Shown here piece after piece: positions 25,259-32,834 of a stretch of 32,834 bases of DNA. Source of the DNA: Smithellaceae bacterium (lineage in GTDB: Bacteria > Desulfobacterota > Syntrophia > Syntrophales > Smithellaceae); NCBI GenBank assembly GCA_028693285.1, contig JAQUVQ010000011.1, forward strand, positions 1 to 32,834, written 5' to 3'. Within the stretch, counting starts at the first letter, position 1. Each line of letters starts with the position of its first letter. The notes under the pieces were generated by a model, which saw only the letters and a program-made list of their open reading frames with translations, was not told the DNA's origin and made no database searches. Position numbers and translations under genes: made by a program.

Positions 25259-27335
25259 AAGAGAGCCCTCCCTTGAAGGTTCTTCCCGGCATGGGATAGT
25301 AGAAATTCTCCATTCCGAACTGAACGTAATCCAGGCCGAAGGAAGAATACAGCGTATCCGTAAGATTTTCGACGCCCGCAAACACGGTCAGATTCAGCCT
25401 GCCGAATGACGGTTTGTAGAGCAGAGATACATTCAGCAGCGTATAAGCATTCAGTTTCTCGGCATTGTTGTCGCTGTCGCCGGACAAATACGCATCGCCC
25501 GTGTGCCGGATTTCCGGTTTGAGCGTCACATGAAAGGGAAGGTAAATTTCCAGGCCGGCGTTGATCAGGCGGTTGGGCACCATGGGCATCTCTTTGTGCT
25601 GGTGCGGGCCGGCCTCGTAAGTCGCCTTGTGGCAGGTCAGATTCCCGTAAGCTTTCAGAAACTTTTGCCACAGAAAGGCAACGGAAAATTCCACGCCGTC
25701 GTGGCGGGTTTTGCCGGTATTGCGGTTCTCGCCCAAAGACAAAACCGGATTATAAATCACATATTCAATTTCATCTTCCATATCCGTGCGGAAAAGCGCA
25801 AGCCCCAGTTTCAGATTTTCCAGGGGATAATATTCCGTGCCGGCTTCCATGCTGACGCCCTGCTCCTTTTCCAGCGACGTGAGGAAGGGCGTCGGAGCGC
25901 TGTAGCCGTTGAAGGATGCAACTTCATCCAGGAAAGGGATGCGGTAAACGGTTGCATATCGAACAAACGCTTTTGACTTCTTTCCCCACAGCCACGTCAG
26001 CCCGGCTTCACAGGCTTCGGCGCGATAGGTTTTTTCATTGTCGAAATTGTTGGCCGGCGCCACGAAATCCGTGTTCGAACCGGAAATCGAGGTCTGCTCA
26101 AAGCGGTAACCAACGCTGAAAATCAGATTGCTCAGAAGGCTGATTTCATCCCGGATATAATAACCGGCGCTCTCCCGCCGCAGCGACGCCGAACTTAAGG
26201 CAACCGTTCTTTCCCGGTCGTTGAAATACTTCTTTTTGTAGGGCTCCGAATAGTAGTCCAGGCCGATGATCACCTTGTTGCGGAATTTCCAGAGGTCTTT
26301 CTCCAGAATATATTTGGGCGCTATTGTGTAAGTTTCCGCGTTCGTGTCGGAATAAATATAGGAGTAGGGAGACCAGGAGGACGCCCAGGACGGCATGTTG
26401 CTTTCCAGGTCCTTCCGGCCGTACATCAGGTTCATCTCCATCTGCCCGAAAGCGCCCCAGAAGGATTTCACCCCAAGATTGACCTGGGTGTTTTTGTCTC
26501 TTCCGTCATTATCGTCGTTGGCGTTCATCCAGTACAAGGGCATTGCCGGCTGATACTGGCGGCGGTCCTGCCGCATCTGCTCTTTCGTCAGAGCGCCCGG
26601 CATCTGATAATCGGCCCGGTTGAAAGAAACGTTCAGCGAAAGATTGAAAAGATCATGGGCGGCGTAGCCCATCTCCAGACCGCCGCCCTGCGCCGAATAT
26701 TTGGAACGGTCCCGGCACCCTGAACTGTAATTGTTTTCCCCCGTCAGGGCATAGGTCCACTTGCCGGTTGCGCCGATCAGTCCCGCCCGCTCATTTTGCA
26801 GACCGTAGCTTCCGGCCAGAAGCGAGGCATTGAATTTCGGCTTCCCCCTGCCTTTTTTGGTCACGATGTTGATCACGCCGCCGATCGCGGCGTCGCCGTA
26901 CAGCACGCTTCCCGGCCCGCGAACCACTTCGATTCTTTCGATGGTGTTGACCGGCAGCGAAAGCCAGTTGATCGAAGACATATCCGTCCGGTTCAGACGG
27001 CTGCCGTCCAGCATCACCAGGGTTTTCCCGAATGGATTGTCGCCGCCGAAGCCGCGCATGTCGATTGCGGCCTGGGAAGCATTGCCGCTGTAAGTCCGGA
27101 ACTGAATGCTTTCGAGCCTGTCGAGAACCTCGACGACCGTCGTTGCGCCGGAATGGCTGATCTCTTCGGCGGTGATCACGGTAACGTTGGCTGGGGTTTT
27201 GCGGATTTCCTGCGCATCGCGCGTCGCCGTAACAACAATCTCGCCCATTTTGACGGGTTCATTTTCCTGTGTGGGCCGGGCTTGTGCGGGCAGGACAAAA
27301 GACAGCAACAGAACAAAAAACAGGAGCTTCTTCAT
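25248..27335 (-). CDS. btuB: TonB-dependent outer-membrane corrinoid receptor (BtuB-like)
   Basis: The 695-residue protein has a signal peptide (1-19, ending AQA), a TonB-box-like segment (MGEIVVTATRDAQ), a plug domain (about 45-150: MRGFGGDNPFGKTLVMLDGSRLN and IERIEVVRGPGSVLYGDAAIGGVINIVTKKG) and a 22-strand barrel ending in a terminal Phe, the outer-membrane insertion signal. The ligand is inferred from the cobalamin riboswitch directly upstream and the corrinoid genes downstream. The start is the ATG at 27335 with AAAGGAAAA upstream. No TonB or ExbBD genes lie in the window. Confidence 0.9.
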   Translation of the reverse strand: MKKLLFFVLLLSFVLPAQARPTQENEPVKMGEIVVTATRDAQEIRKTPANVTVITAEEISHSGATTVVEVLDRLESIQFRTYSGNASQAAIDMRGFGGDNPFGKTLVMLDGSRLNRTDMSSINWLSLPVNTIERIEVVRGPGSVLYGDAAIGGVINIVTKKGRGKPKFNASLLAGSYGLQNERAGLIGATGKWTYALTGENNYSSGCRDRSKYSAQGGGLEMGYAAHDLFNLSLNVSFNRADYQMPGALTKEQMRQDRRQYQPAMPLYWMNANDDNDGRDKNTQVNLGVKSFWGAFGQMEMNLMYGRKDLESNMPSWASSWSPYSYIYSDTNAETYTIAPKYILEKDLWKFRNKVIIGLDYYSEPYKKKYFNDRERTVALSSASLRRESAGYYIRDEISLLSNLIFSVGYRFEQTSISGSNTDFVAPANNFDNEKTYRAEACEAGLTWLWGKKSKAFVRYATVYRIPFLDEVASFNGYSAPTPFLTSLEKEQGVSMEAGTEYYPLENLKLGLALFRTDMEDEIEYVIYNPVLSLGENRNTGKTRHDGVEFSVAFLWQKFLKAYGNLTCHKATYEAGPHQHKEMPMVPNRLINAGLEIYLPFHVTLKPEIRHTGDAYLSGDSDNNAEKLNAYTLLNVSLLYKPSFGRLNLTVFAGVENLTDTLYSSFGLDYVQFGMENFYYPMPGRTFKGGLSFEF

Positions 27336-27384
27336 GGATCTTTTCCTTTCCCCCTCGGGATAAAAGAAAGTAAATGGAACTGTC

Positions 27385-27530
27385 CATAAAGTCTCCTGGC
27401 TTGCGGCAGCCTACTTTCCACGCCTTCCCGACATTTTTATGTCCGTGGCATTTTGTGGATTTCGTTCCGCTTACAGTTGCGGGGCAGCGCCGGACTCTCA
27501 CCGGCTTCCTTTTTTGGACAACCTTTTTCA
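27385..27530 (-). promoter_or_regulatory. Cobalamin riboswitch upstream of btuB
   Basis: Read on the minus strand, the element holds GCCGGTGAGAGTCCGGC (27505-27489), GCTGCCCCGCAACTGTAAGC directly after it, and the B12 box AGCCAGGAGACT (27401-27390), in the conserved order of adenosylcobalamin riboswitches. It begins right at the btuD stop codon and ends about 50 bases before the btuB ATG. There is no T-run after a terminator stem, so control is probably at translation, with the AAAGGAAAA site as target. It should reduce btuB-btuF-cobT-cobS-cbiR-cobU expression when B12 is plentiful. Confidence 0.96.
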
Positions 27531-28304
27531 GGTAAACAACGTCACGCGGGGCAACCCGTTATGAGGATTCGAATCAATCCCCACGTCAACATCGTAAACC
27601 TCTTTGATGTTTTGCACCGTCAGAACATCCGCTGGAGTGCCTATAGCATATTTTTTTCCGTTGTAAAGCAAAAGAATCGCATCGGCGTTCTGCGCGGCCA
27701 GATTGACGTCATGGGTGACAAAAACGACCGTCAGATGCTGTACGCGGCTGAGCTCCCGAAGCATAAACAGAAATCGCGCCTGGTGCTTCAAATCCAGAAA
27801 AACGGTGCTCTCGTCCAACAGCAGAACTTTCGGCTCCTGCGCCAGGGCGCGCGCAATCAGCACACGCTGGCGCTCCCCGGCGGAAAGCTCGTTGAAACGC
27901 CGGCGGGCATACGCCAGGCAATCGGTTTGTGTCATGGCCTCGCGGACAATCCGGTAATCTTTTTTGTCTTCAAACGCGATGGAGCCAAGATGGGGAAAAC
28001 GTCCCATCAGGACAATTTCTTCCGCGAAAAACGGGAAAATTGCCGACGATTCCTGCGGAACAATCGCCACGGCCCGGGCGATCTCCCGGCGGGTCCACCG
28101 CCGCGTGTCCCTGCCGTCGAGAAGCACCTGCCCCTGATCGGGAAAGAGCGTGGCGTTGAGCATTTTCAGCAGCGTCGTCTTGCCGGAGCCGTTGGGGCCG
28201 ATGACCGCGAGAATCCGCGCCGCGTCCAGGGCAAAGGACACGCCATTCAGGACCGGTTTGTCCGTGTAGCGAAACAACAGATTTTTCGCCTCGATGACCG
28301 GCAT
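27528..28304 (-). CDS. btuD: Corrinoid ABC transporter ATP-binding protein (BtuD/FecE-like)
   Basis: The 258-residue ATPase has Walker A GPNGSGKTT (36-44), a Q-loop region (VPQESSAIFPFFAEEIV), the signature LSAGERQRVLIARAL, Walker B VLLLDEST and the switch His in FVTHDVNLA. Walker B is followed by ST where PT is usual, a mild variation. The start is the ATG at 28304, which shares one base with the btuC stop codon (TAATG). The frame to 28703 would lie inside btuC and is rejected. It ends directly at the riboswitch. The sequence alone also fits a ferric siderophore transporter; the context favours corrinoid. Confidence 0.9.
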   Translation of the reverse strand: MPVIEAKNLLFRYTDKPVLNGVSFALDAARILAVIGPNGSGKTTLLKMLNATLFPDQGQVLLDGRDTRRWTRREIARAVAIVPQESSAIFPFFAEEIVLMGRFPHLGSIAFEDKKDYRIVREAMTQTDCLAYARRRFNELSAGERQRVLIARALAQEPKVLLLDESTVFLDLKHQARFLFMLRELSRVQHLTVVFVTHDVNLAAQNADAILLLYNGKKYAIGTPADVLTVQNIKEVYDVDVGIDSNPHNGLPRVTLFT

Positions 28305-29317
28305 TATCCGCGCCCCTTTCTTCTCATCAGAAAAATAAAATAGGGCGCGCCGCAAAGGGCGGTGATCACGCCGACCGGCAGTTCCGCGGGCGCAATCATC
28401 GTCCTCGCCAGCGTGTCGGCAACGACCAGGAAGGAAGCGCCGAAAAGCGCCGCGGCGGGCAAAAGCAGACGGTGATCGGAGCCGAACACCAGCCGCATCA
28501 TGTGCGGAACCATAATGCCGACAAAACCGATGATGCCCGCCAGCGATACGGCCACGGCCGTGACGAGCGACGTGACGCAAAGCAGGATGTATTTTGTGGT
28601 CCGGACATTGACGCCCATCTGCAGAGCCGTTTCCTCGCCCTGCACCATCAGGTTGAGTTTGCGCGCCTGCGCGTAAAGAATCCCAAAACCCGCCAGCAGG
28701 CACAAAGCCGCCAGGATCATTTCTTTTCCGTCAGCGCCGGACAGATCGCCCATCAGCCAGAAGGTGATGCTGTGCAGCTCCATGCTGTTGACGACGGACA
28801 GGGCAAAGAGAATCGCGGCGGAAAAAAAGGCGTTGACCACCACGCCGGCCAAAAGCAGCGTGTTGTCGAGGAGGAGCCCCCGTGTTCCGCCGGCCACGAA
28901 AAACACCAGAAAAACGGTTGCCAGCGCGCCGCAAAAAGCAAGAAACGGCACCCCCAGACAAAAGGAGCCCGCGCCCAGAACAATTCCGATAATCGCCCCC
29001 AGCGCCGATCCGCCGGAAATGCCCAGCACATAAGGATCGGCGAGCGGATTGCGCAGCAGCGCCTGAAAAACCACGCCGCCGGAAGATAAAGACGCGCCGA
29101 CGATGCCGGCAAATAATATTCGCGGCAGCCGCACGTTCAGTAAAATGATTTGCTCTTCAGACGGGGAGGAAGGAGATCCGCCAAACGCGCCGGCGAGGAC
29201 CGAAAGCAGGTCCTTCGCGGGAATCGAAACGACGCCGATGCAAAGCGACGCCAGACAGACAGCCGCGAACAAAACCAGCAAAAGCGCGCTGATTCTCAGA
29301 ACTCTCGATAACGTCAC
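28304..29317 (-). CDS. btuC: Corrinoid ABC transporter permease (BtuC/FecCD family)
   Basis: This 337-residue permease has about ten membrane helices and the FecCD motifs RLPRILFAGIVGASLSSGGVVFQALLRNPLADPYVLGISGG and GIIGFVGIMVPHMMRLVFG, plus a C-terminal ELPVGVITALCGAPYFIFLM. It should form the BtuC2D2 core with the next gene. The given start is a GTG at 29317 with no ribosome site close by. A GGAGG lies at 29343-29339, which would better fit an in-frame ATT at 29329 (nine-base gap), giving four more residues (start uncertain). No cobalamin riboswitch precedes it. Confidence 0.9.
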   Translation of the reverse strand: MTLSRVLRISALLLVLFAAVCLASLCIGVVSIPAKDLLSVLAGAFGGSPSSPSEEQIILLNVRLPRILFAGIVGASLSSGGVVFQALLRNPLADPYVLGISGGSALGAIIGIVLGAGSFCLGVPFLAFCGALATVFLVFFVAGGTRGLLLDNTLLLAGVVVNAFFSAAILFALSVVNSMELHSITFWLMGDLSGADGKEMILAALCLLAGFGILYAQARKLNLMVQGEETALQMGVNVRTTKYILLCVTSLVTAVAVSLAGIIGFVGIMVPHMMRLVFGSDHRLLLPAAALFGASFLVVADTLARTMIAPAELPVGVITALCGAPYFIFLMRRKGRG

Positions 29318-29467
29318 CCGGCGGTAAATGGACTTGTTCCTCCAATAAAATTTCCCGCCCCCTCACGGGCCGGACAAAAAGGGAGGAGTTTCCGTAGTAC
29401 ATGTCCGGCAAAATTGCAACGCGGAAACGCTCAGCGCATGCCGGTGAGGGCCAGGTAGTGGATGATT

Positions 29468-30265
29468 CTACCGGTTTTCATTTTTAACAAAGTCCGTTAT
29501 TTCTTTCCACAGCGAGGCGTCCGCATGAAACGGCCAGTCATTGTGGCCCGCGTTTTGGATCACCCACATGCGTTTTCTTCCTTCGGGCAGGCTTTCGTAG
29601 AGTTGATGCGCGTGCCGGATGGGCAGAATTTCATCGTACTGTGCGCCGACCACGGCGATCTTGCGGGGGAAATTGCGCAGATTTTCAATGCTGTCGTACC
29701 GGTCGGTGAGGACCAGCTTCACCGGCAGAAATGGAAAAAGCGACTTGGCCACGGACGCGAGCGTGTCCCACGGCGTAATCAGAATGATCCCGGCAATCGG
29801 GACGGAAGTCTGTCTGGCGACGGCGGCGGCCACACCGCAGCCCAGTGATTCGCCCAGAAGATAAACCGGTTCACCATAGTCTTCATGAGCCAGACGAAAC
29901 GTCTCCAAACCATCGGCGACAAAAGACTTTTCGCCCACTTTTCCCGGACGGCCTCCATACAGCGGATACTCGGCCAGAATGACCCTGAAACCGAGGTTCC
30001 CGAGCGGCTCCAGATAAAAACCGCGGTCAAAAGCCGTGCCGCCGTTGCCGTGAAACAACACGATGGTTCCGGAAGGCGCGTGCGCGTTCCCGGTGGAAAT
30101 CAGTCCCCTGTAATCCTGACCCGCCGGCCGCCAGAAGGCCATCTTTTCCGACGCCAGCATGGCCGCCGTCGGCCGGTCGTCGTTGGGAAAATAGAGAAAT
30201 CGGTTCTGCATGTCACAGCCTCCCAAAATCATGATGACAATGAGAAGTAGCCATCGTTTTTTCAT
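29468..30265 (-). CDS. Lipoprotein alpha/beta hydrolase (BEM46/YfhR-like)
   Basis: The 265-residue protein has a lipoprotein signal with lipobox LGGC (about residue 17), followed by a serine hydrolase domain: oxyanion region VLFHGNGGTAFDRG, EYPLYGGRPGKVGE, nucleophile elbow GESLGCGVAA (Ser), Asp in GAQYDEILPIRHA and His in NAGHNDWPFHADA. Such proteins are membrane-associated esterases of unknown substrate. The start is the ATG at 30265 with GGAG upstream. The frame to 30400 is rejected because it adds residues before the lipoprotein signal. A possible promoter is TTTACA with a TACGTT box 16 bases downstream, near 30325-30350. It is divergent from rnd. Confidence 0.85.
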   Translation of the reverse strand: MKKRWLLLIVIMILGGCDMQNRFLYFPNDDRPTAAMLASEKMAFWRPAGQDYRGLISTGNAHAPSGTIVLFHGNGGTAFDRGFYLEPLGNLGFRVILAEYPLYGGRPGKVGEKSFVADGLETFRLAHEDYGEPVYLLGESLGCGVAAAVARQTSVPIAGIILITPWDTLASVAKSLFPFLPVKLVLTDRYDSIENLRNFPRKIAVVGAQYDEILPIRHAHQLYESLPEGRKRMWVIQNAGHNDWPFHADASLWKEITDFVKNENR

Positions 30266-30442
30266 AGACCGGCATACTCCCTTGACGCGTCCGTGAAACG
30301 TCGGGAAAAACTTTGAGGAAAACGTAGCACATCTGATGATTTTGTAAAGACCTTCCTGCTTTTTGCCGCGAGACGGAAGGCCATTTTGAACATCCGTCAT
30401 TTTTTATGGAATAAAATCGCCGTTTCGGTTAAGTTGCGCCCC

Positions 30443-31300
30443 ATGAACTCGAACTGGCTACTGGCGGACACGCCCGAAACCGTCTTGCTTGCGGCGGAGC
30501 ACCTGCGAAAAGCGTCGATACTGGGAATCGATACGGAATACGATTCCTTTCGTTATTTCAGGGAAAAACTCTGTCTTATCCAGATTTATTCCCCCGAAGC
30601 CACTTACGTTCTGGACGCAACGGCCGGCCTTGACTTCTCCTTTCTGGCCAGAATTTTCAAAAGCAGATCCGCGGTCAAGGTGCTCCACGCGGCCGACAAC
30701 GATATTCGTCTGCTCAAAAGAGACTACGGGTTTGAATTTCAAAACATTTTTGACACGCACCGGGCCGCCATGATCCTGGGGTTTCAGCAACTGTCCCTGG
30801 ATAAAATGATTCGGGAATTTCTGGGCGTGGAATTGAAAAAAAGCAAAAAAATGCAGCGTTCCCGATGGGACCATCGTCCGCTGACCGGCGAGCAGATCGA
30901 ATATGCCGTCCAGGACGTGACGCTGCTGCCCGCCCTTTATGAAAAGCAGAAAGCGGCTCTCCGTGAAAAAGGGCTCGAGGCGTCGGCCAAAGAAGCTTTC
31001 GCGAAAATCGCTTCCGCCCATTGGCAGGAAAGAGCGTTTGACCGGCGCGGCTACTCGAAAATCAAAGGATATTATGCGCTTGCCGGCGAACAGAAAGAAC
31101 TGCTGAAAAAACTCTACGTCTGGCGCTTTGAACGGGCCAGAGAGGCCAACTGCGCCGTCTTCATGTTTTTGTCGGATGAAAAGCTGGCCGAACTGGCGCA
31201 AAACAAGGGCGGCATTCAGGATATTTTATCGCCGGAAAAATACCAGCGCTACGGAAATGACCTGAAGCGGCTGCTTGCGCCCGGCGCAGGGCCGGCCTGA
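30443..31300 (+). CDS. rnd: Ribonuclease D (DEDDy exonuclease with HRDC domain)
   Basis: This 285-residue 3'-5' exoribonuclease takes part in tRNA maturation. The exonuclease motifs are complete: Asp30 and Glu32 (IDTEYDSF), His82 to Asp87 (HAADNDI), and Tyr154 with Asp158 (YAVQDV). An HRDC nucleic-acid-binding domain follows (about 205-280, around LLKKLYVWRFERAREAN). It is shorter than E. coli RNase D (375 residues), with one HRDC domain instead of two. The start is the ATG at 30443; it has no strong ribosome site. An upstream TTG at 30386 would add 19 residues without family support. It is divergent from the hydrolase and ends before a perfect terminator. Confidence 0.92.
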   Translation: MNSNWLLADTPETVLLAAEHLRKASILGIDTEYDSFRYFREKLCLIQIYSPEATYVLDATAGLDFSFLARIFKSRSAVKVLHAADNDIRLLKRDYGFEFQNIFDTHRAAMILGFQQLSLDKMIREFLGVELKKSKKMQRSRWDHRPLTGEQIEYAVQDVTLLPALYEKQKAALREKGLEASAKEAFAKIASAHWQERAFDRRGYSKIKGYYALAGEQKELLKKLYVWRFERAREANCAVFMFLSDEKLAELAQNKGGIQDILSPEKYQRYGNDLKRLLAPGAGPA

Positions 31301-31350
31301 CCCTGCAACCGCCTGAAACAAAAAGCACCTTTTCTGCTGTTTTTACAAAA

Positions 31351-31388
31351 AAAGAGGGATCGGCCGGTGACGGGGCCGATCCCTCTTT
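31351..31388. terminator. Perfect bidirectional terminator between rnd and tRNA-Leu
   Basis: A perfect 15-bp stem, AAAGAGGGATCGGCC (31351-31365) with its complement at 31374-31388, has an eight-base loop. A-runs and T-runs on the two sides let it stop rnd transcription on the plus strand and the secG-tRNA transcript on the minus strand, seven bases past the tRNA 3' end. Confidence 0.92.
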
Positions 31389-31395
31389 ATATTTA

Positions 31396-31481
31396 TGGTG
31401 CCGAAGACTGGATTTGAACCAGCACGGGTGTAACCCACTACCCCCTCAAGATAGCGTGTCTACCAATTCCACCACTTCGGC
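31396..31481 (-). tRNA. leuU: tRNA-Leu (GAG)
   Basis: The minus strand reads GCCGAAG...CTTCGGC-A-CCA, a full 7-bp acceptor stem with encoded CCA. The D arm (GGAATTGGTAGACACG), the anticodon arm CTATC-TTGAGGG-GGTAG (loop TTGAGGG, anticodon GAG, one G.U pair), a long class II variable arm and the T arm GGTTCAAATCC are all present. The anticodon reads CUC/CUU leucine codons. It follows secG, as leuU does in E. coli, and is probably co-transcribed with it. Confidence 0.97.
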
Positions 31482-31558
31482 ATGAAGGAAAACTCGGACG
31501 CTGCGGGCCGGCCGCACGAAGAAAATGCCTGAAACACCGGCCAATCTGAAAAGAACCA

Positions 31559-31942
31559 TCACTTCGCCGCCGGAGACGCCGGGGGCATATTCGCCGTGCC
31601 GGGCGCGGCCGCGGGAGACGCGGAGGGCAACGCCGGCAATTGCGCCGGTTTTTGCGATGCGGGAAGCTCCTGCCTTGTCGCGGGAGCCACGGATCCGTCC
31701 ATCAGACCAGAGGTTTTCCGCGACGCGGTATAGGTCAGCGTAATCGATGTCAGCATGAAAATGATCGCGACCGCCGCCGTCATTTTCCCCAAAAAGGTTC
31801 CGGCCCCGCTGGAGCCGAAAACGGTTTGACTGGACCCGCCGAACGCGGCGCCCATGTTGGCGCCTTTGCCCGCCTGCAGCAAAACGATCAGTATCAACGT
31901 AATGCAGGCCAGAACATGGATAATCGTTAATAACGTTGTCAT
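31559..31942 (-). CDS. secG: Preprotein translocase subunit SecG
   Basis: The 127-residue inner-membrane protein is the accessory SecYEG subunit. It has two helices (about 3-22 and 52-72) joined by the conserved loop LLQAGKGANMGAAFGGSSQTVFGSSGAGTFLGK. The C-terminal third is an Ala/Pro-rich low-complexity tail (PALPSASPAAAPGTANMPPASPAAK), which is longer than in E. coli. The start is the ATG at 31942 after AAAAGGATAT. The tRNA-Leu follows 77 bases downstream. Confidence 0.95.
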   Translation of the reverse strand: MTTLLTIIHVLACITLILIVLLQAGKGANMGAAFGGSSQTVFGSSGAGTFLGKMTAAVAIIFMLTSITLTYTASRKTSGLMDGSVAPATRQELPASQKPAQLPALPSASPAAAPGTANMPPASPAAK

Positions 31943-32098
31943 TTTTATATCCTTTTTAAATCTCCTCAGTGATCGGGATTCATATCACCCGCCGGTGATT
32001 TATTCAACGCTTCTTTTGCTTACGGATCAGCAATGAATTCTTCAATAAAAATCATCATGTCCCGCATGGAGTGCCCGCGCCTGCCCGAAAGCGGCGGC

Positions 32099-32127
32099 AT
32101 CATAGCTAAATGACGGGAAATCGTCAA
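32099..32127 (-). promoter_or_regulatory. Sigma70 promoter of secG-leuU
   Basis: On the minus strand TTGACG (32127-32122) and TATGAT (32104-32099) lie 17 bases apart. Initiation near 32092 gives a leader of about 150 bases before secG. The leader holds a 15-codon open frame without a clear ribosome site and an ATGAATCCCGATCACTGA mini-frame close to the secG ribosome site. I see no recognised regulatory RNA there. Confidence 0.72.
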
Positions 32128-32171
32128 CTTTTTTCTTCAATCGAATTACCTGTCACCCATTACCCAAATCA

Positions 32172-32828
32172 TTACCTGCTTCGGTTCACATCAACCCGGT
32201 CGCAGTACTTTCGAATCGGACAGGCGCTGCAAACGGGCGAGACGGGCTTGCAGATTTTCCGGCCGAAAAACACCAGGAGCGTGTTGTAGATGATCCAGTG
32301 TTTGCGGGGAAGCTTGCCGCGCAGGGCCATTTCCGTTTCGTCGGGCGTTTTTGTTTTCACGTAGCCCAGGCGGTTGGAAATCCGGTGGACGTGCGTGTCC
32401 ACGCAGATGCCTTCCTTCCCGTACGCCAGCGTGATCACCAGATTCGCCGTTTTCCGCCCGACGCCCTTGAGGCTCAGAAGGTCGTCCAGTGTGTCCGGCA
32501 CTTTCGAACCGAACCGTTCGATCAGCTCCCGGCAGACATGATGAATCGTTTTGGCCTTGTTGCGGTAAAATCCCACCGGATAAATGGCTTTGGCGATTTT
32601 GAAGCGCGGAACCTTCAGCATGGCGTCGGGCGTCACGGCAAGCGCCAGAAGACGGTCGGTGGCAACGGCCGTGACTTCGTCTTTGGTGCGCAGGCTCAGA
32701 AGCGTGGACATCAGGATGACAAACGGGTCGCGCTCGCTATCAGCCAGATGGGAGACAATGGGCATTTCCCCCAGATCCAGCTCCTTCTTCAGAATTCTGA
32801 CGATTGGATGGATGTTTTCGTCTTTCAT
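32172..32828 (-). CDS. nth: Endonuclease III (DNA glycosylase/AP lyase)
   Basis: This 218-residue base-excision repair enzyme removes oxidised pyrimidines and cuts at the abasic site. It has the helix-hairpin-helix LLSLKGVGRKTANLV with its catalytic Lys, the catalytic Asp in VDTHVHRISNRLG, and the C-terminal 4Fe-4S site C-x6-C-x2-C-x5-C (CKPVSPVCSACPIRKYC). The ATG at 32828 is only seven bases from the window edge, so its ribosome site cannot be fully judged. The length is normal and the gene is probably complete. Confidence 0.95.
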   Translation of the reverse strand: MKDENIHPIVRILKKELDLGEMPIVSHLADSERDPFVILMSTLLSLRTKDEVTAVATDRLLALAVTPDAMLKVPRFKIAKAIYPVGFYRNKAKTIHHVCRELIERFGSKVPDTLDDLLSLKGVGRKTANLVITLAYGKEGICVDTHVHRISNRLGYVKTKTPDETEMALRGKLPRKHWIIYNTLLVFFGRKICKPVSPVCSACPIRKYCDRVDVNRSR

Positions 32829-32834
32829 GTTTTG

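Noticed and set aside
27259..27501. An 80-codon minus-strand frame running through the riboswitch into btuB
   Set aside because: It lies within the conserved riboswitch and the btuB signal region in another frame; it is not coding.
29318..29467. A possible second cobalamin riboswitch upstream of btuC
   Set aside because: I looked for the GCCGGTGAGAGTCCGGC, CCCCGCAACTGT and B12-box elements on the minus strand and found none; GCCGGTGAGGGCC at 29440 lies on the other strand and lacks the rest.
29431..29481. A 16-codon frame (MKTGRIIHYLALTGMR) overlapping the end of the lipoprotein hydrolase
   Set aside because: It has no ribosome site and is too short to judge; probably chance.

Overview
The window is gene-dense and GC-rich and looks like chromosomal DNA of an anaerobic or facultative Gram-negative bacterium. 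The pgpA-cinA-thpR-recA-recX-alaS order, the CstR-linked redox operon and the B12 salvage cluster suggest a Desulfobacterota (deltaproteobacterial, perhaps Syntrophales-like) genome. This is inference from gene content and order; no marker was searched. A TonB-dependent receptor and lipoproteins with lipoboxes show an outer membrane. I see no phage, insertion sequence or CRISPR array.

Layout. 1-2802: two minus-strand metabolic genes, an M24 metallopeptidase with its own promoter and a MOFRL-type glycerate 2-kinase. 2883-5963: a compact plus-strand operon, which I consider the most interesting part of the window. A CstR-like persulfide-sensing repressor, with its operator over its own -10 box, is followed by a Tat-exported multi-cluster ferredoxin, a four-helix b-type cytochrome and an exported tandem rhodanese, then a terminator. 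No molybdenum catalytic subunit is present, so the rhodanese may be the sulfur-handling partner of a quinone-linked electron-transfer module. 6031-6522: mobB (minus). 6622-13310: the pgpA-cinA-thpR-recA-recX-alaS operon, whose promoter carries a perfect GAAC-N4-GTTC dyad like a Gram-positive LexA box. 13329-17263: an SLC13/ArsB-type permease, a lipoprotein alkylsulfatase and a GNAT acetyltransferase. 17373-18896: a DedA protein and a bactofilin-like membrane protein. 18862-20916: an alpha/beta hydrolase and malate dehydrogenase on the minus strand, separated by a 184-bp imperfect palindrome with 12-bp perfect terminal inverted repeats.

21056-29329: a minus-strand corrinoid uptake and salvage cluster, in transcription order btuC-btuD-[cobalamin riboswitch]-btuB-btuF-cobT-cobS-cbiR-cobU. 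The receptor, binding protein, permease and ATPase bring corrinoid in. CbiR would open cobamides to a cobinamide-level intermediate, and CobU, CobT and CobS rebuild the nucleotide loop. The riboswitch lies inside the cluster, so it should control btuB and the genes after it but not btuCD. 29468-32828: a lipoprotein hydrolase, ribonuclease D, a perfect bidirectional terminator, tRNA-Leu(GAG) behind secG (the same order as E. coli secG-leuU), and endonuclease III at the right edge.

No intergenic stretch exceeds 300 bases. The longest, 19735-19983 and 31943-32171, hold the palindromic element and the secG promoter respectively. Functions are assigned from motifs read by eye; no database search was run.
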